Shown here: positions 1 to 6,969 of the stretch, one piece after another | Position numbering within the stretch: position 1 is the stretch's first letter | Layout of the letters: every line of letters starts with the position of its first letter | Source of the DNA: an uncultured Oscillospiraceae bacterium | Lineage (GTDB): Bacteria; Bacillota; Clostridia; Oscillospirales; Oscillospiraceae | Direction of reading: 5' to 3' | Assembly: GCA_910585155.1 (NCBI GenBank) | Contig: CAJUEC010000053.1 | Coordinates: 1 to 12,365, forward strand | DNA length: 12,365 nt | The notes under the pieces: generated by a model | The model's database searches: none | What the model saw: the letters and a program-made list of their open reading frames with translations, nothing else | What the model was told of the DNA's origin: nothing | Made by a program: the position numbers and the translations under genes

Positions 1-25
1 TAGTTTTTACTTGCGGACTCGCCTT

Positions 26-58
26 GCGGGGAGGACTTCTTTACGGAGTTCTCCCCGC
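26..58. other. Strong hairpin downstream of the kinase gene
   Basis: GCGGGGAG (26-33) pairs with CTCCCCGC (51-58), extended inward by a G-T wobble and ACT/AGT around a 9-nt loop. It lies about 50 bp past the minus-strand kinase stop. Read on the minus strand it is not followed by a T tract, so it is not a classical intrinsic terminator for the kinase. On the plus strand a T6 tract begins about 10 nt later, which is too far for a textbook terminator. It may be an mRNA 3' structure or part of another intergenic repeat. Apart from this hairpin I see nothing in 1-105. Confidence 0.5.
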
Positions 59-105
59 GGGCGTCAACTTTTTTACGAGAGCTGTTCCAACCAGACGGGT
101 CTTTT

Positions 106-1164
106 TTACAGCTCCAGCCGGTAGCCGCACCGCTCCTCGACCTGAAACGCGGAGAAATACCGCTCCTCTAGGGGGATCCATTTCTCCCGGAACACCTGGG
201 CGTAGGCCTCCCCCTCCCGGCGGAGGATGCGGGCCAGCTGTTCGGCCGGGTCCACGGTGAGGAAGGCCCGCAGGTCGTATTGGTCCCACAGCGCCGGGTG
301 ACAGGCGTAGGAGCCCTCCACCAGCACCACCGGGCCGGGGCCCACGGAGATGGGCTCCCCCAGGGTCTGGGTGCGGCAGTCAAAGGGCCGGTAGGCCGGC
401 TGCTCCCCCCGGCGCAGGGGGCGCAGCACCTCCTCCAGGAACCGCTCGTGGTCCACGTTCTCCCCCGGTCTGGCGTACCGCTCCGGCGAGCGCTGCTCCG
501 GGCGGAGGAAAAAGTGGTCCAGGTGGACCACGCTCCAGCCGTACCGCCGGGCCAGCCGGGCCGCCAGAGTGGTCTTGCCCGAGGCGCACCGGCCGTCCAG
601 GGCCAGAATGGTCCGGCCCCGAGCTTGGCTCAGGGCCCGGGCCTCCTCCGCCAGCAGGGGCAGGCAGGCCCAGCGCGCCGCCACCCGGTAGGCGGGGGCG
701 TAGGCCGCCCGGTAGGCCGGGCTGTGGGAGGCGGGGGGATACCCCGCCTCCCGGCAAGCCGCCAGACTGTCCTCCAGCGCCTCCAGGGGGAAGGGGAAGG
801 CCCCCTCCCCCGCCAGCCGGCGCAGCACCTCCAGCTTGCGCAAAAAGCGGTCCGGCTCCCCCCGGTGGAGCCGGGCGGAGCGGATGAAATCCCGGTTCAG
901 CTGATCCAGAGGGTAGTCCGCCGGGTCCAGCCCGGCCAGCATGATCCGCACCAGGCCGTTGCCGATGTCCTCCGCCAGGGGGGCGGCGGGGTTCCGGGGG
1001 ACGGCCTCCCACTCCGCCTGAAGCCGCTCCAGGCTCTGGGCCGGGTCGGTCACCAGATGGCCGCCGCCGAACTCATTCTGATAGACCAGCTTCACCCCAT
1101 CCTGGGGGGCCATGGCCGGGTAGCGCCGGGCGTGGGCCAGCAGAATGCTCCGCAATTCCTCCAT
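106..1164 (-). CDS. P-loop nucleoside/uridine kinase-like protein with extra N-terminal domain
   Basis: A 352-residue cytosolic protein in two parts. The C-terminal half (about 183-340) is a P-loop kinase of the uridine kinase/phosphoribulokinase type: strand ILALDG, Walker A GRCASGKTT at 191-199, HLDHFF at 214-219 where uridine kinases carry the substrate-contacting Asp, the strand VVLVEGSYACH (279-289), and an Arg-rich lid-like stretch (312-316). It probably phosphorylates a nucleoside or small hydroxyl substrate; the substrate is unknown. The N-terminal 165 residues (LVYQNEFGGGHL at 26-37) are a separate conserved-looking domain I cannot name. The middle has an Ala/Tyr-rich linker (YRAAYAPAYRVAAR). 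The ATG start is supported by a GGGAGG ribosome site about 5 nt upstream. The gene follows the lipoprotein by 27 bp, so the two are probably co-transcribed. The kinase fold is secure; the specific function is not. Confidence 0.85.
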   Translation of the reverse strand: MEELRSILLAHARRYPAMAPQDGVKLVYQNEFGGGHLVTDPAQSLERLQAEWEAVPRNPAAPLAEDIGNGLVRIMLAGLDPADYPLDQLNRDFIRSARLHRGEPDRFLRKLEVLRRLAGEGAFPFPLEALEDSLAACREAGYPPASHSPAYRAAYAPAYRVAARWACLPLLAEEARALSQARGRTILALDGRCASGKTTLAARLARRYGWSVVHLDHFFLRPEQRSPERYARPGENVDHERFLEEVLRPLRRGEQPAYRPFDCRTQTLGEPISVGPGPVVLVEGSYACHPALWDQYDLRAFLTVDPAEQLARILRREGEAYAQVFREKWIPLEERYFSAFQVEERCGYRLEL

Positions 1165-1191
1165 AAAAACCTCCCGCGCCGTGTTGTCTGC

Positions 1192-2454
1192 TCAGAAGAA
1201 AAACCGCATGGAATCCACCGCGTCCCACAGGGTCTGCTCCTCTGCCGCGAAGGCGGAGAAAAACAGGATGTGCTCCCTATCCCCCCGGACGCAGCCGTAC
1301 ATCCCGCTCTGGGAGCCGAACAGCCCGGTGAACAGTACGCACTCATACCCCTGGGGGGTGGTGTGGGCCTGGGCGGGCCAGTCCGCAATCTCAGGATTCA
1401 GGCCGCTATTGGGAAAGAGTTTCTCCCGCACGCCTTCGTCCAGCACGTAGCCGGGGTCCACCTGGGTGAGATAGTGCAGCTTCATGGCGATGGCGCCGTC
1501 CTCGTCCTGGAAGTCGTTGTCCGACTGAGTCCAGCCCGCCGGGACCTGGAGGGTGAGGATGATATACCGCCCCAGGGAATGGTCCTGGGCGAAATCGAAA
1601 TTGGTCAGCGCCCGGTCAAAGTATACATTGGTCTCCCAGGTGTCCGACGGGGTCTGCGGGGGCCCCTCCTGGTCCGCGCATGCCCCGTGGAACTGGTCAA
1701 AGCGCCAGCCCGCCTCCGTGCGCACCAGCTTCATGGGAAAGTCGATGGTGTACTCCCAGCCCTGCTCCAGCCGCCGGTCCCGGTCCTCGGGGCTCTCCCC
1801 CTCCTTAGGCCAGGGGAAGCTGTAGTGGCCGGTGAGGGTGAACACAATCTCATCCTCGCTCCGGGAGACCAGCTCAAAGGTGTCCGGAACATTGCCGGTG
1901 TAATAATACATCCCCCGGGAGGCCCAGACGAAATGGAGCGCGCCGTCGATGTTGAGGTACAGCTCCCCGCGCTGGATGGCGTTGCGCCGGGTCCAGAAGT
2001 CGTCGGTGAACACCGAGTGGACCATGGCGTCGAAATCCTCCCAGGCGGCGTACCGCCCCACGGCCTTGGTGTAGGGCAGGCCGTTGTGCTCAACGGCATC
2101 CCCGCTGGGATAGGGGTCGCCCTCCTCCCAGCGGCACACCTCGGCGTTGTCCCCGCCGAACAGGTGGGAGTACACGCACAGGGCCTGGCGGTAGAGCAGC
2201 TGCTGCTCCTCGTCCAGGAAGTCGGGGACGGCGGCGTTCAGGCTGTCCTCGTCCAGAATGATCTCGGGGAAGTCCGCCGGGGCGGGGGCCTCGGATTCCT
2301 GGGCAGGGGGCGACGGTTCAGAGGCCGGAGCGCTCTGGACGGGGGAGGGGGAGGGGGAGCCCTCCCCCTCCGCCTGCGGGGCGCAGGCGCACAGGGTCAG
2401 GATCAGCGCGGCCAGGGCCAGCGCCGCGAAAATACGCTTCAAAATACGCTTCAT
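1192..2454 (-). CDS. Secreted lipoprotein, two-domain, unknown function
   Basis: A 420-residue predicted lipoprotein. Residues 1-24 form a lipoprotein signal peptide: KRILKR, a hydrophobic core, then LCAC, with Cys24 the likely lipidated residue (Cys22 is a poorer fit). Residues 25-62 are a Pro/Ser/Glu/Ala-rich low-complexity tether. About 65-260 is an aromatic-rich alpha/beta domain (YTKAVGRYAAW, FTDDFW, LYLNIDGALHF, a closing GWRFDQF) that loosely recalls the IseA/YoeB DL-endopeptidase-inhibitor type; this is a weak resemblance only. About 290-420 looks like a second domain of the PsbP/LpqN kind (LTLQVPAGW, FTGLFG, a final WDAVDSMRFF), also tentative. It would sit on the outer face of the membrane. 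The start is supported by a GGAGG 8 nt upstream. It lies 71 bp after mutS and 27 bp before the kinase. The first codons contain a 12-bp tandem duplication (KRIL/KRIF). Confidence 0.8.
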   Translation of the reverse strand: MKRILKRIFAALALAALILTLCACAPQAEGEGSPSPSPVQSAPASEPSPPAQESEAPAPADFPEIILDEDSLNAAVPDFLDEEQQLLYRQALCVYSHLFGGDNAEVCRWEEGDPYPSGDAVEHNGLPYTKAVGRYAAWEDFDAMVHSVFTDDFWTRRNAIQRGELYLNIDGALHFVWASRGMYYYTGNVPDTFELVSRSEDEIVFTLTGHYSFPWPKEGESPEDRDRRLEQGWEYTIDFPMKLVRTEAGWRFDQFHGACADQEGPPQTPSDTWETNVYFDRALTNFDFAQDHSLGRYIILTLQVPAGWTQSDNDFQDEDGAIAMKLHYLTQVDPGYVLDEGVREKLFPNSGLNPEIADWPAQAHTTPQGYECVLFTGLFGSQSGMYGCVRGDREHILFFSAFAAEEQTLWDAVDSMRFFF

Positions 2455-2476
2455 AGGTCTGCCTCCATGTTGTCGG

Positions 2477-2499
2477 GCCGTCCGGGGACGGCTGTTTTT
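2477..2499 (+). other. Terminator-like hairpin with T5 tract in the mutS-lipoprotein spacer
   Basis: GCCGTC (2477-2482) and GACGGC (2487-2492) form a compact hairpin around CGGG, followed on the plus strand by TG and TTTTT (2495-2499). As a terminator it would act on plus-strand transcription, yet no plus-strand gene precedes it. For the minus-strand operon it is a hairpin in the leader of the lipoprotein gene, without a T tract. It may block antisense transcription or be incidental. Confidence 0.35.
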
Positions 2500-2525
2500 G
2501 TTGATTCATGATTGACCGTCCGGCG

Positions 2526-5159
2526 CTACAGCTGGCTTTTCAGCTGGTAGAGGAGATTCATGGCCTCAATGGGGGTGAGGGTGTCCACCGATACCGCCCG
2601 CAGCTGTTCCAGCACCGCCGACCCCGCCACGTCTCCCAGGGACACCTGGCCGTCCGCCTCCCTGGGCGCGGGGGCGGGGGCGGTCCGCCCCTGGGACTCC
2701 AGCTCCGCCAGAATGTCCCGGGCCCGGCTCACCACCGGGCCGGGAACCCCCGCCAGCTTGGCCACCTCCACGCCGTAGCTCTGGTCCGCCCCGCCGGGGA
2801 CGATTTTTCGCAGAAATACGATGCCGTCCCCCCGCTTCTTGGCGGCGATCTGGTAGTTGCGCACCCCCTCAATGGTGCGCTCCACCTCGGTGAGCTCATG
2901 GTAGTGGGTGGCGAACAGGGTCCGGGCCCCCAGCCGTTTTTTGTCCGCGCAGTGCTCCAGCACCGCCCGGGCGATGGCCATGCCGTCATAGGTGGAGGTG
3001 CCCCGGCCAATCTCGTCCAGAATCAGCAGGGACTTGGAGGTGGCGCTCTTCAGCATGACCGCCACCTCGCTCATCTCCACCATGAAGGTGGACTGGCCCG
3101 CGCTGAGGTCGTCGGAGGCCCCGATGCGGGTAAACACCCGGTCCACCACCCCGATCCGGGCGGACTTGGCGGGGACAAAGGAGCCCATCTGGGCCATGAG
3201 CACGATGAGGGCCACCTGCCGCATGTAGGTGGACTTGCCCGCCATGTTGGGCCCGGTGATGATGGCCAGCCGGTTCTCCCCGCCGTCCATATGGGCGTCG
3301 TTGGGGACGAACAGCGCGTCCTTCAGCATCCGTTCCACCACCGGGTGGCGGCCGTCCCTGATCTGGATGACCCCGCTGTCGTCCACCTCCGGGCGGACGT
3401 AGCCGTTCTGCACCGCCGCCGCCGCGAAGGAGGCCAGCACGTCCAGGTGGGCCACCCCCCGGGCCACGTCCTGCACCTGCCGCACCCGCTGGGAGGCGGC
3501 CTCCCGCAGCTGGCAGAACAGCTGGTACTCCAGGGCGGTGACCCGGCTCTGGGCGGACAGGATCTCGTGCTCCAGGTCCTTCAGCTCCTGGGTGATGAAC
3601 CGCTCGCAGTTGGCCAGGGTCTGCTTGCGGATGTAGTCCTCCGGCACCATGCTGTAGTAGCTTTTGGACACCTCGATGTAGTAGCCGAACACCTTGTTGT
3701 AGCGCACCTTCAGGCTCTTGATGCCGGTGCGCTCCTTCTCCCGGCCCTCCAGGGCGGCCACCATATCCGCCCCGTGGTCCAGCACGTCCCGGAGATGGTC
3801 CACCTCCTGGTCGTAGCCCCGGCGGATGAAGTCCCCCTCCCGGATGGTGAAGGGCAGGCGGTGGTCTTCCTCGTCGTCCCGGATGGCCTGCTTCAGCAGG
3901 GCCTGGAGGTCGTCCAGGCCGGAAAACTCCTCCAGAAATTCGAAGCGCCGGGGGGCCGCCTGGGCCAGGGGGGCCGCCTGCCCCGCCAGCTCGGGCAGCA
4001 CCGCCAGACCGTCCGCCAGGGTGAGCAGGTCCCGGGCGTTGGCCGAGCCGTACACCACCTTGCCGATGAGCCGCTCCAGGTCGGGCACCCGCCGCAGGGT
4101 GAGGGCCAGCTCCTCCCGGGCCACGCTGTCCGCCGCCAGGGCGGCCACCTGGTCCTGCCGGAAGGCGACGGCGGCGGGATTGCACAAGGGCTGCTCAATC
4201 CAAGCCCGGATGAGCCGGTGGCCCATGGGGGTGCGGGTCTTGTCCAGCACCCACAGCAGGGAGCCCCGCTTTTCGCCCCCCCGAATGGTCTCGGTGAGCT
4301 CCAGGGTCCGCCGGGCGGTGAGGTCCAGCTCCAGATAGCGCTGGCTCTTGGCCCCGTCGATCAACAGGCGGCTCAGGTGGCCCAGGTCGGTTTTTTGGGT
4401 CTCCTTGAGGTAGCCCGCCAGCGCCCCCGCCGCCTGATAGCACATCCGCAGACCGTCCTGGTCCGGGAGGGAGCGCTCCCCCTCCTCCAGGATGCCCAGG
4501 GCAGCCAGGGCGTCCAGCGCCTGGGCGGGGCGGAAGCGGACCTCGGGGACGCTCTGGCACAGGCAGCCCAGCCGGAGCTTCAAAAAGTCGGTGAGCTGGG
4601 GGTTGGACGCGGCGGCGTCGGACAAAATGGCCTCGCTGGGTGGGCAGGCCGCCAGGGCGTTGAGCAGATGGATGAGCCGGTCCTTTCCCTGGAAGGGGGC
4701 GGCGGTGAAGGCCCCGGTGGACAGGTCGCACCGGGCCAGGGCGGTCCCGGCGCTGTCCTCGTAGACGGCGCAGATGTAGTTGTTCCGGCTCTCGTCCAGC
4801 ATCTCGTCCGCCATGGCGGTGCCGGGGGTGACGATGCGGATCACGTCCCGGTCCACCAGCCCCTTGGCGGTGGCCGGGTCCTCCATCTGCTCACAGATGG
4901 CCACCTTGTACCCCCGCTTGATGAGCCGGGCGATGTAGCTCTGGGCGGAGTGATAGGGCACGCCGCACATGGGGGTGCGCTCCTCCTCCGGCTTGCTCCG
5001 GTCCCGGGTGGTGAGGGTGAGGCCCAGCTCCTCCGCCCCCAGCTTGGCGTCGTCGTGGAACATCTCGTAGAAGTCCCCCAGCCGGAAGAACAGCAGGCAG
5101 TCCGGGTGCGCCTCCTTCACCTTCCAGTACTGCTTCATCATGGGGGTTAGTTCGGCCAT
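2526..5159 (-). CDS. mutS: DNA mismatch repair protein MutS
   Basis: Full-length MutS of 877 residues, the usual bacterial size (about 850-900). It recognises mismatches and small loops in newly replicated DNA as a cytosolic dimer and recruits MutL by an ATP-driven clamp transition. The mismatch-recognition motif is present as GDFYEMF at 28-34, with Phe30 and Glu32 the residues that contact the mismatch in the family. Then follow the connector, the lever/clamp (about 270-600), and the ABC ATPase with Walker A GPNMAGKST at 636-644, Walker B and signature LLILDEIGRGTSTYDG at 711-726, and the H-loop THYHEL at 751-756. After a Pro/Ala linker (826-833) comes a short C-terminal helical tail. All key residues are intact. 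The ATG start has a GGGAG site 5 nt upstream and the family N-terminus (LTPMMKQY). It is separated from mreC by 235 bp of structured repeats. No mutL adjoins it here; the next gene is a lipoprotein. Confidence 0.98.
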   Translation of the reverse strand: MAELTPMMKQYWKVKEAHPDCLLFFRLGDFYEMFHDDAKLGAEELGLTLTTRDRSKPEEERTPMCGVPYHSAQSYIARLIKRGYKVAICEQMEDPATAKGLVDRDVIRIVTPGTAMADEMLDESRNNYICAVYEDSAGTALARCDLSTGAFTAAPFQGKDRLIHLLNALAACPPSEAILSDAAASNPQLTDFLKLRLGCLCQSVPEVRFRPAQALDALAALGILEEGERSLPDQDGLRMCYQAAGALAGYLKETQKTDLGHLSRLLIDGAKSQRYLELDLTARRTLELTETIRGGEKRGSLLWVLDKTRTPMGHRLIRAWIEQPLCNPAAVAFRQDQVAALAADSVAREELALTLRRVPDLERLIGKVVYGSANARDLLTLADGLAVLPELAGQAAPLAQAAPRRFEFLEEFSGLDDLQALLKQAIRDDEEDHRLPFTIREGDFIRRGYDQEVDHLRDVLDHGADMVAALEGREKERTGIKSLKVRYNKVFGYYIEVSKSYYSMVPEDYIRKQTLANCERFITQELKDLEHEILSAQSRVTALEYQLFCQLREAASQRVRQVQDVARGVAHLDVLASFAAAAVQNGYVRPEVDDSGVIQIRDGRHPVVERMLKDALFVPNDAHMDGGENRLAIITGPNMAGKSTYMRQVALIVLMAQMGSFVPAKSARIGVVDRVFTRIGASDDLSAGQSTFMVEMSEVAVMLKSATSKSLLILDEIGRGTSTYDGMAIARAVLEHCADKKRLGARTLFATHYHELTEVERTIEGVRNYQIAAKKRGDGIVFLRKIVPGGADQSYGVEVAKLAGVPGPVVSRARDILAELESQGRTAPAPAPREADGQVSLGDVAGSAVLEQLRAVSVDTLTPIEAMNLLYQLKSQL

Positions 5160-5183
5160 AGGCTCCCTCTCTTTCTCTATGAA

Positions 5184-5210
5184 GCGCGGCAGGGGATATC
5201 CCCGCCGCGC
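5184..5210. repeat. 27-bp near-perfect palindrome in the mutS leader
   Basis: GCGCGGC (5184-5190), a single unpaired A, then the perfect 12-bp palindrome GGGGATATCCCC (5192-5203), then GCCGCGC (5204-5210). Both flanking arms pair, giving a stem of about 13 bp. In the minus-strand transcript it ends 24 nt before the mutS ATG and just ahead of the ribosome site. There is no T tract after it, so it is more likely a leader hairpin or a DNA operator than a terminator. It adjoins the hairpin-repeat array but does not share that array's stem sequences. Confidence 0.6.
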
Positions 5211-5220
5211 CTGCTTTCGG

Positions 5221-5257
5221 TCACGCTTGGATTGGCCGTACGGCTATCCTCGCGCTT
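5221..5257 (-). repeat. Intergenic hairpin element, minimal unit S
   Basis: A short form of the hairpin family. Plus-strand pairs: CGC (5224-5226) with GCG (5252-5254), GGAT (5229-5232) with ATCC (5246-5249), and the perfect palindrome GCCGTACGGC (5235-5244) at the apex. It has the same outer stems as the full units, but the roughly 95-bp inner part is absent. It is joined tandemly to full unit A by a TTTG-type linker. Confidence 0.75.
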
Positions 5258-5262
5258 GTTTG

Positions 5263-5394
5263 TCACGCTGGGATTGGCCGCGCCGCCGGGTCGCTTTCCC
5301 GCCGTCTCGGGCCAAACCCGATCCCACTGCGTGGGCTCTGGGCGTTTGCCCTCGCTCTGGTCCAAGCTCCCCTGCGCGGCTATCCTCGCGCTTC
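5263..5394 (-). repeat. Intergenic hairpin element, full unit A (mreC-mutS spacer)
   Basis: A 132-bp unit between mreC and mutS. Nested plus-strand pairs: CGC 5266-5268 with GCG 5388-5390; GGAT 5271-5274 with ATCC 5382-5385; GCCGCGC 5277-5283 with GCGCGGC 5374-5380; GGG 5309-5311 with CCC 5349-5351; CAAA 5313-5316 with TTTG 5345-5348; and an apical hairpin CCCAC-TGC-GTGGG at 5323-5335. The minus-strand-upstream end directly touches the mreC stop codon (TAA then GAAGCGCGAGG). No T tract follows the stems and no convincing reading frame is present. Primary sequence and fold match units B and C; unit D shares mainly the fold. Confidence 0.8.
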
Positions 5395-6225
5395 TTATTT
5401 TCCGTAGTCCACAATGACATACACATACTGCACCCCGGCGATGTCCGCGGCGGGCTCCACCTGGGCGTAGCGGCTGATGCCGTCCTCCTCCACGCACAGG
5501 GTGCGCACCGTCCCCACCACCAGCCCGGGGGGGTACACCCCGCCCAGCCCGGAGGTGGTCACCTGGTCACCGGTGACCAGCTGGGCCTCCTCCGACAAAA
5601 AAGACAGCCGGGTCAGCCCCTGGAGCATGAGGGTGAAGTCCCCCTCCAGAATGGCGCTTTCGTCGGTGCGGGCCACCCGCCCCCCCAGCTCCAGGGTGGG
5701 GTCCAGGATGGTGGTCACCACCGAGGAGTTCCAATCCGCCTGGGTGATTACCCCGATGAGGTGGCCGTACTGGTCGATGACGCAGTCGTTCACCTCCACT
5801 CCCCCGGAGGTGCCCCGATCAATGGTCAGGTCGGAGGACCAGTTGGAGGACGCCCGGCGAACCACCGCCGCGTCCCGGTACTGGAGCTCGGGGCGCTCGT
5901 CGTGCAGGCCCAGCAGGTCCTTCATCCGCTGGTTTTCCCGCTGGGCGTCCTGCCCGGCGATGGCGTCCTTTTGCAGCTGGGCCACCTGCTGGCGCAGGGC
6001 CTCGTTCTCCGCCGCCAGCTCCTCATACCGGAAGGCCCGGTCGTACTGGTCCTGGGCCCAGTTGGTGACAGCGGCGGAGGCGGCGCGGAAGGGGGTGGCC
6101 AGTGCCTCCAGGGCGGCGGCCAGAGGGTCGAAGCCCAAGATGTAGGACCCCAGGGCCAGCACCGCCGCCAGCAGTGCCGCTGCCACCAGCAGCAGGCCCC
6201 CGTTGTTCTGGAAAAACCTTCTCAT
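5395..6225 (-). CDS. mreC: Rod-shape-determining protein MreC
   Basis: A 276-residue MreC, normal for the family. It links the elongation machinery (MreB, PBP2, RodA) to the membrane and regulates lateral wall synthesis. One N-terminal transmembrane helix (about 10-31) follows MRRFFQNN. A coiled coil follows at about 66-103 (YEELAAENEALRQQVAQLQ), which mediates dimerisation. The extracellular double beta-barrel domain occupies about 115-272, with family-typical stretches GVEVNDCVIDQYGHLIGVI (142-160) and VTTSGLGGVYPPGLVVG (222-238). The start overlaps the maf stop by ATGA and has a GGAGG in the maf 3' end, so translation is probably coupled. mreC usually sits in mreB-mreC-mreD; here mreB does not precede it and mreD does not follow, the next gene being mutS after a repeat-filled spacer. 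The stop codon abuts hairpin unit A. Confidence 0.95.
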   Translation of the reverse strand: MRRFFQNNGGLLLVAAALLAAVLALGSYILGFDPLAAALEALATPFRAASAAVTNWAQDQYDRAFRYEELAAENEALRQQVAQLQKDAIAGQDAQRENQRMKDLLGLHDERPELQYRDAAVVRRASSNWSSDLTIDRGTSGGVEVNDCVIDQYGHLIGVITQADWNSSVVTTILDPTLELGGRVARTDESAILEGDFTLMLQGLTRLSFLSEEAQLVTGDQVTTSGLGGVYPPGLVVGTVRTLCVEEDGISRYAQVEPAADIAGVQYVYVIVDYGK

Positions 6226-6818
6226 ACCTCGTCCTCCGCCGGGGCGCGCAGCAGCTCAACCCCAAAATCGGCCAGCATCCGGCCCAGCCGGAACACCGGC
6301 AGGCCCACCACGCTGCAGTAGTCCCCCCGGATGCCGGACACCAGCAGGGCGCCCAGCCCCTGAATGCCGTAGGCCCCAGCCTTGTCCATGGGCTCGCCGG
6401 TGGCGATATAGCCCCGGATTTCCCCCGGCTCCAGCGCCCGGAAGGCCACGGTGGTCTCCTCGTGCCCGGTGGCGGCCTCCTCCCCCCGGAGGACGGTGAC
6501 GCCGGTGTACACGCGGTGCTCCCGGCCGGACAGGGCGGACAGCATGGCAAAGGCGTCCTCCCGGTCCCGGGGCTTGCCCAGGACCTTCCCGTCCAGGGCC
6601 ACCACCGTGTCCGCGGCGATGACCAGATCCTCCGGCCCCGCCTTTTCCGCCGCCGCCCGGGCCTTGCGCAGGGACAATTCCTCCACCATTTCGGCGGGGG
6701 ACAGGCCGGGTTCCACCGTCTCGTCCACGTTGGGGGCGGACACCTGGAAGTCCTTCAGCCCCATCTGTCCCAGCAGTTCGCGGCGCCGGGGGGAGTTTGA
6801 TGCCAAAATGATGTTCAT
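6222..6818 (-). CDS. maf: Maf/YhdE family nucleotide pyrophosphatase
   Basis: A 198-residue Maf protein. The family hydrolyses non-canonical or modified nucleoside triphosphates (dTTP/UTP and modified pyrimidines in the YhdE branch) to the monophosphate and pyrophosphate, and in Bacilli it also affects septation. Seen motifs: the N-terminal loop SNSPRRRELL (7-16), AADTVV at 68-73 with the likely catalytic Asp70, GKP at 81-83, and KAGAYGIQG at 146-154. I chose the ATG at 6818, which begins the canonical MNIILASNSPRR and has GGAGG 4 nt upstream. A longer frame from 6848 adds ten residues (TMPRRCGGI type) that are not family-like and overlap the end of hairpin unit B. maf next to mre genes is a classic arrangement. 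It overlaps mreC by 4 nt. Confidence 0.95.
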   Translation of the reverse strand: MNIILASNSPRRRELLGQMGLKDFQVSAPNVDETVEPGLSPAEMVEELSLRKARAAAEKAGPEDLVIAADTVVALDGKVLGKPRDREDAFAMLSALSGREHRVYTGVTVLRGEEAATGHEETTVAFRALEPGEIRGYIATGEPMDKAGAYGIQGLGALLVSGIRGDYCSVVGLPVFRLGRMLADFGVELLRAPAEDEV

Positions 6819-6844
6819 GATACCTCCGCACCTCCGCGGCATTG

Positions 6845-6969
6845 TCACGCTGGGATTGGCCGTGCCGTTTTCCCCTTGCCTCGAGCAAAACCCGGCCCAA
6901 TGGTGTTGGCCCTGGGCTTTTGCTCCCGCTTCGGTCCGAGCTCCCCTGCACGGCTATCCTCGCGCTTCT
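6845..6969 (-). repeat. Intergenic hairpin element, full unit B (U32-maf spacer)
   Basis: A roughly 125-bp unit filling almost the whole U32-maf spacer. Plus-strand pairs: CGC 6848-6850 with GCG 6962-6964; GGAT 6853-6856 with ATCC 6956-6959; GCCGTGC 6859-6865 with GCACGGC 6948-6954, which differs from unit A by a compensated C-G to T-A change; GAGC 6883-6886 with GCTC 6922-6925; AAAA 6887-6890 with TTTT 6918-6921; CCC 6891-6893 with GGG 6914-6916; and an apical CCAA-TGGTG-TTGG. Its upstream end adjoins the stop codon of the U32 gene (TAA then AGAAGCGCGAGG). No terminator T tract is present. Confidence 0.8.

Noticed and set aside
280..5150. Very long plus-strand open frames opposite the kinase, lipoprotein and mutS (743 and 880 codons)
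   Set aside because: They mirror GC-rich genes with intact family motifs on the other strand, have Pro/Gly/Arg/Val/Leu-rich composition, no known motifs and no ribosome sites. They are antisense shadows.
5244..5426. Minus-strand peptides with KKREDSRAGELGP here and again at 6845-7060
   Set aside because: The shared peptide comes from translating hairpin units A and B, both in-frame by chance. There are no ribosome sites and the sequence constraint is on base pairing, not codons.
6819..6848. Longer maf start at 6848
   Set aside because: The extra ten residues are not family-like and overlap hairpin unit B; the ATG at 6818 has GGAGG and starts the canonical motif.
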